64,000 nt of DNA from Novosphingobium sp. FKTRR1 (GTDB lineage: Bacteria; Pseudomonadota; Alphaproteobacteria; Sphingomonadales; Sphingomonadaceae). The position numbers were made by a program, and so were the translations under genes. The stretch spans positions 1-64,000 of the forward strand of contig NZ_JAIZDA010000005.1 in the NCBI RefSeq assembly GCF_020404405.1, in the 5' to 3' direction. The notes under the pieces were generated by a model. The model saw only the letters and a list, made by a program, of their open reading frames with translations. It was not told where the DNA came from and did no database searches. Of the stretch, positions 61,821 to 64,000 are shown piece after piece. How positions within the stretch are numbered: position 1 is the first letter of the stretch; the number at the start of each line of letters is the position of its first letter.

Positions 61821-63178
61821 CCACCAGTCCCGCCAACAGCCTGTCGCAGCGTCTTTCGGTGTTCCACTTGTGGGGGATCGCGGTGGGGCTGGTCATTTCG
61901 GGCGAGTATTTCGGCTGGAGCTATGGCTGGGCCGCTGCGGGCACGCTGGGCTTTCTGGTGGCGACGCTGGTCATCGCACTGATGTACGTGGCCTTCATCT
62001 TCAGCTTCACCGAACTGACCACCGCCATCCCGCACGCAGGCGGCCCCTTCGCCTACGCCAGCCGCGCGTTCGGCCCATTTGGCGGCGCGGTTGCGGGGTT
62101 TGCCACGCTGGTGGAGTTCCTGTTCGGACCGCCTGCCATCGCGCTGGCCATCGGCGCGTACCTCAAGGTCCAGTTCCCCGCGCTCGACCCGGTGCACGCC
62201 GCGCTGGGGGCTTATGTGGTGTTCATCACGCTCAACATCGTGGGCGTGCATATTGCCGCCACGTTCGAGCTGTTCGTCACCATTCTGGCAGTCGGCGAGC
62301 TGCTCGTATTCATGGGCGTGGTCCAGCCCGCGTTCCATCTCAGCAGCTTCCTGAAGGGCGGCTGGGCGGGCTCCGACCACTTCACCCCCGCAGCCATTGG
62401 CGGCATCTTCGCCTCGTTGCCGTTCGCCATCTGGTTCTTCCTTGCCATCGAAGGCGTGGCCATGGCCGCCGAGGAAGCCAAAGATCCGCGCCGGACCATC
62501 CCCATCGCCTATGTCACCGGCATCGTCACGCTGGTCTTGCTCGCGCTGGGGGTGATGGTGTTTGCAGGCGGTTCGGGCGACTGGACGCAACTGGCCAACA
62601 TCAACGATCCGCTGCCGCAGGCGATGAAGCGCGCGGTCGGCGAATCGAGCGGCTGGCTGCACATGCTGGTGGGGCTTGGCCTGTTCGGGCTGGTCGCCAG
62701 CTTTCACGGCATCATCATGGGCTATGCGCGGCAGATTTTCGCGCTGGGCCGCGCCGGGTTCCTGCCGCCGGTGTTCGCCCGGCTGCACCCGCGTTTTCAC
62801 ACCCCGCACGTGGCGACCGTGGCGGGCGGCGTGATCGGCGTAGCGACAATCCTCAGCGACAATTTCGTCCACATCGCCGGGCAATCGCTGACCGCCAGCG
62901 TGGTGATCCTTGCCGCGTTCGGCGCGCTGCTGATGTACATCGTCTCGATGGCCGCCCTGTTCCGTCTGCGCCGCTCAGAGCCCGACCTCGTACGGCCATG
63001 GCGCGCCCCGCTCTACCCGTTCTTCCCCGCGCTGGCGCTGGTGCTGGCAAGCGTCGCCATCGTCACCATGGCCTGGAACAACCGCGAACTGGCGCTGATC
63101 TTTGCCGTGCTGATGAGCGGATCGGTCGGCGGCTCGCTGCTCTATCGGCGGGGGACTATGGCGAAGGTTGGGGAGTAA
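61817..63178 (+). CDS. Ethanolamine permease (APC superfamily)
   Basis: Inner-membrane carrier of 453 aa with about 12 helices. LSVFHLWGIAVGLVISGEYF, WSYGWAAAGTLGFL, TELTTAIPHAGGPFAYASRAFGP and FFLAIEGVAMAAEEAKDPRR are characteristic of ethanolamine permeases (Eat family) as opposed to general amino-acid permeases. It is coupled to eutC by ATGA and should supply ethanolamine, for example from phospholipid turnover. Confidence 0.93.
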   Translation: MTTSPANSLSQRLSVFHLWGIAVGLVISGEYFGWSYGWAAAGTLGFLVATLVIALMYVAFIFSFTELTTAIPHAGGPFAYASRAFGPFGGAVAGFATLVEFLFGPPAIALAIGAYLKVQFPALDPVHAALGAYVVFITLNIVGVHIAATFELFVTILAVGELLVFMGVVQPAFHLSSFLKGGWAGSDHFTPAAIGGIFASLPFAIWFFLAIEGVAMAAEEAKDPRRTIPIAYVTGIVTLVLLALGVMVFAGGSGDWTQLANINDPLPQAMKRAVGESSGWLHMLVGLGLFGLVASFHGIIMGYARQIFALGRAGFLPPVFARLHPRFHTPHVATVAGGVIGVATILSDNFVHIAGQSLTASVVILAAFGALLMYIVSMAALFRLRRSEPDLVRPWRAPLYPFFPALALVLASVAIVTMAWNNRELALIFAVLMSGSVGGSLLYRRGTMAKVGE

Positions 63179-63202
63179 GCGAAGAGCCAACTCCTCCGAT
63201 TC

Positions 63203-63296
63203 CCGTCACGCTGAACTTGGTTCAGGGTCCGTCTCTCCGCCTGACACCGCAGCTTCCGGTGGAGGGATGGATGCTGAAACAAGTTCAGCATGACGG
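63203..63296. repeat. Dispersed palindromic repeat of sphingomonad type
   Basis: Arms at 63205-63225 and 63274-63294 (GTCACGCTGAACTTGG... and ...CAAGTTCAGCATGAC) match at 19 of 21 positions, extended by CCG/CGG. Translation of such elements gives the familiar spurious peptide MLNLFQHPS and TLNQVQ. It lies 24 bp after the ethanolamine permease and can also act as a transcript-end hairpin. Confidence 0.75.
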
Positions 63297-63331
63297 AGGT
63301 TTGGAGCCATGCAGGCCAGAAGATACATGGG

Positions 63332-63637
63332 TTAGGAATTAGGGGGTAATTCTGCATTGTATGTAACCATGGAACTGCCCCCCTGAATTGCATCCACTAG
63401 CGCAGCGCGAAGATATTGCTCCGTCACTTCACTTGGCTCAATAGTTACTTCGCCCCCCTTTTGCAGGGTCACGAAATCCCATCCTTTTTCTGCTGCGATG
63501 CGGAATGCCTGCATTTCAGCCGTTTCAATGTCGAGGCATCGCACAAATATCATAAGCGCATGTCTGGCGCCATGCCTCCGATTGGCTGCCTGATCTGCGA
63601 CACCTTCCCCTTTGAAAGCGTAGATGCGCCCGTCCAT
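63332..63637 (-). CDS. Hypothetical protein of 101 aa
   Basis: A small cytoplasmic protein beginning MDGRIYAFKGEGVADQAANRR. No signal peptide or membrane segment is visible, and it has a mixed alpha/beta appearance with KGWDFVTLQKGG in the middle. GAGGGG lies 8 nt before the ATG at 63637; a TTG start would add two residues. Base composition is lower in GC than the neighbours, which may mark recent acquisition. I do not recognise a family. Confidence 0.55.
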   Translation of the reverse strand: MDGRIYAFKGEGVADQAANRRHGARHALMIFVRCLDIETAEMQAFRIAAEKGWDFVTLQKGGEVTIEPSEVTEQYLRAALVDAIQGGSSMVTYNAELPPNS

Positions 63638-63649
63638 TTCCAATTCCCC

Positions 63650-64000
63650 TCACCCCCGGCCGCGAAAGCTCCATGTACCTGCTGCTTCCCACGGGCCGCC
63701 GCGATAGTGGTGGAGCGCCAGCCCTGCGAAGCTGAATGGGGCATCCCAGCTTTGCGTCGCCAGTTCGGCTTGCAGCGCCTTGGCCTCGGCGCGCGTGACC
63801 TTGTTCTGAACCGTCACGTGCAGGCGGGGGCGCGCCTGATCCTGCGCGGTCAGCAGGCCGTGGAAGCGGTCGGCGATGTCGGCGCGAAGATCGAGCATTG
63901 CCTCTGAACGGATGCGCAGCGCGGTGCCGCCGCCAAGGTCCATCAACCCGTCAAGCTGCGCCGCCGGAGCCGCGCGGGTGCGGCACAAGTCGGCCAGCAC
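63650..64000 (-). CDS. 2'-5' RNA ligase-like protein, C-terminal part (runs off the window)
   Basis: The last 116 residues of a 2H-phosphoesterase-superfamily protein. RLHVTVQNKV is the second HxTx motif, followed by AEAKALQAEL and a C-terminal strand LALHHYRGGPW. The first HxTx and the start lie beyond position 64000. These enzymes act on 2'-5' or cyclic phosphodiester bonds of RNA or small molecules. The 12-bp gap to the hypothetical gene suggests co-transcription. Confidence 0.8.
   Translation of the reverse strand: MLADLCRTRAAPAAQLDGLMDLGGGTALRIRSEAMLDLRADIADRFHGLLTAQDQARPRLHVTVQNKVTRAEAKALQAELATQSWDAPFSFAGLALHHYRGGPWEAAGTWSFRGRG

Noticed and set aside
63142..63393. Small minus-strand frame containing MLNLFQHPS
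   Set aside because: This peptide is a translation of the dispersed palindromic repeat, not a gene.
1..64000. CRISPR arrays, prophage, integrase or transposase genes
   Set aside because: No regularly spaced repeats and no recombinase or phage-structural motifs were found. The few repeats are short tandem arrays or single palindromes.

Overview
This is about 64 kb of GC-rich chromosomal DNA. TonB-dependent receptors are abundant (three, one of Xanthomonas/Caulobacter type), short translational overlaps (ATGA) are frequent, and the end carries a dispersed repeat of the kind seen in sphingomonads. Together these suggest an alphaproteobacterium of the Sphingomonadaceae (Novosphingobium or Sphingobium-like). 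The assignment is by gene style, not by a marker gene. I saw no tRNA, rRNA, CRISPR array, integrase or intact insertion sequence.

Region 1 (1-12.3 kb) is an amino-sugar (GlcNAc/chitin) utilisation locus. A minus-strand operon runs nagR > SIS-type nagB > nagA > GH20 hexosaminidase > EIIA-HPr-EI fusion > nagE > ppdK. A TonB receptor is divergent, with tandem TGGTAT operators between them. It covers outer-membrane uptake, periplasmic trimming, PEP-driven import, deacetylation, deamination and, through PpdK, regeneration of PEP from pyruvate.

Region 2 (12.3-18.9 kb) has a TPR-sulfotransferase, a truncated LacI-family remnant, two zinc alcohol dehydrogenases, a succinate-semialdehyde-type dehydrogenase and a LysR regulator.

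Region 3 (18.9-33.9 kb) is an accessory catabolic region: epimerase, acetoacetate-decarboxylase-family protein, FAH-family hydrolase, two AraC regulators, TonB receptor, MFS carrier, class I amidotransferase, HpaD-like extradiol dioxygenase, and a P450 > glutamine-synthetase-like > aldehyde dehydrogenase operon. The ligase/amidotransferase pair with an oxygenase resembles gamma-glutamylation routes for amines, here combined with ring-cleavage genes. It is my best candidate for an undescribed system.

Region 4 (33.9-49.8 kb) is organosulfur scavenging. A minus-strand operon runs ssuC-ssuB-cysteine dioxygenase-rhodanese-ssuD-NtaA-like-TauD-like-SsuA-like with a divergent LysR gene, followed by a redoxin, a DszC/SfnB-like flavoenzyme, a nitroreductase, an FAD oxidoreductase and a TonB receptor.

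Region 5 (49.9-55.4 kb) holds a diheme cytochrome c, a tandemly duplicated and translationally coupled pair of secreted proteins (one member predicted to begin His-His after signal cleavage), an atypical SDR, a strong terminator and two small membrane proteins.

Region 6 (55.5-64 kb) has a nitroreductase, a class III aminotransferase, an MFS-like carrier and a minimal ethanolamine operon (eutB-eutC-permease). It ends with a repeat element, a small hypothetical gene and a partial 2'-5' RNA ligase-like gene.
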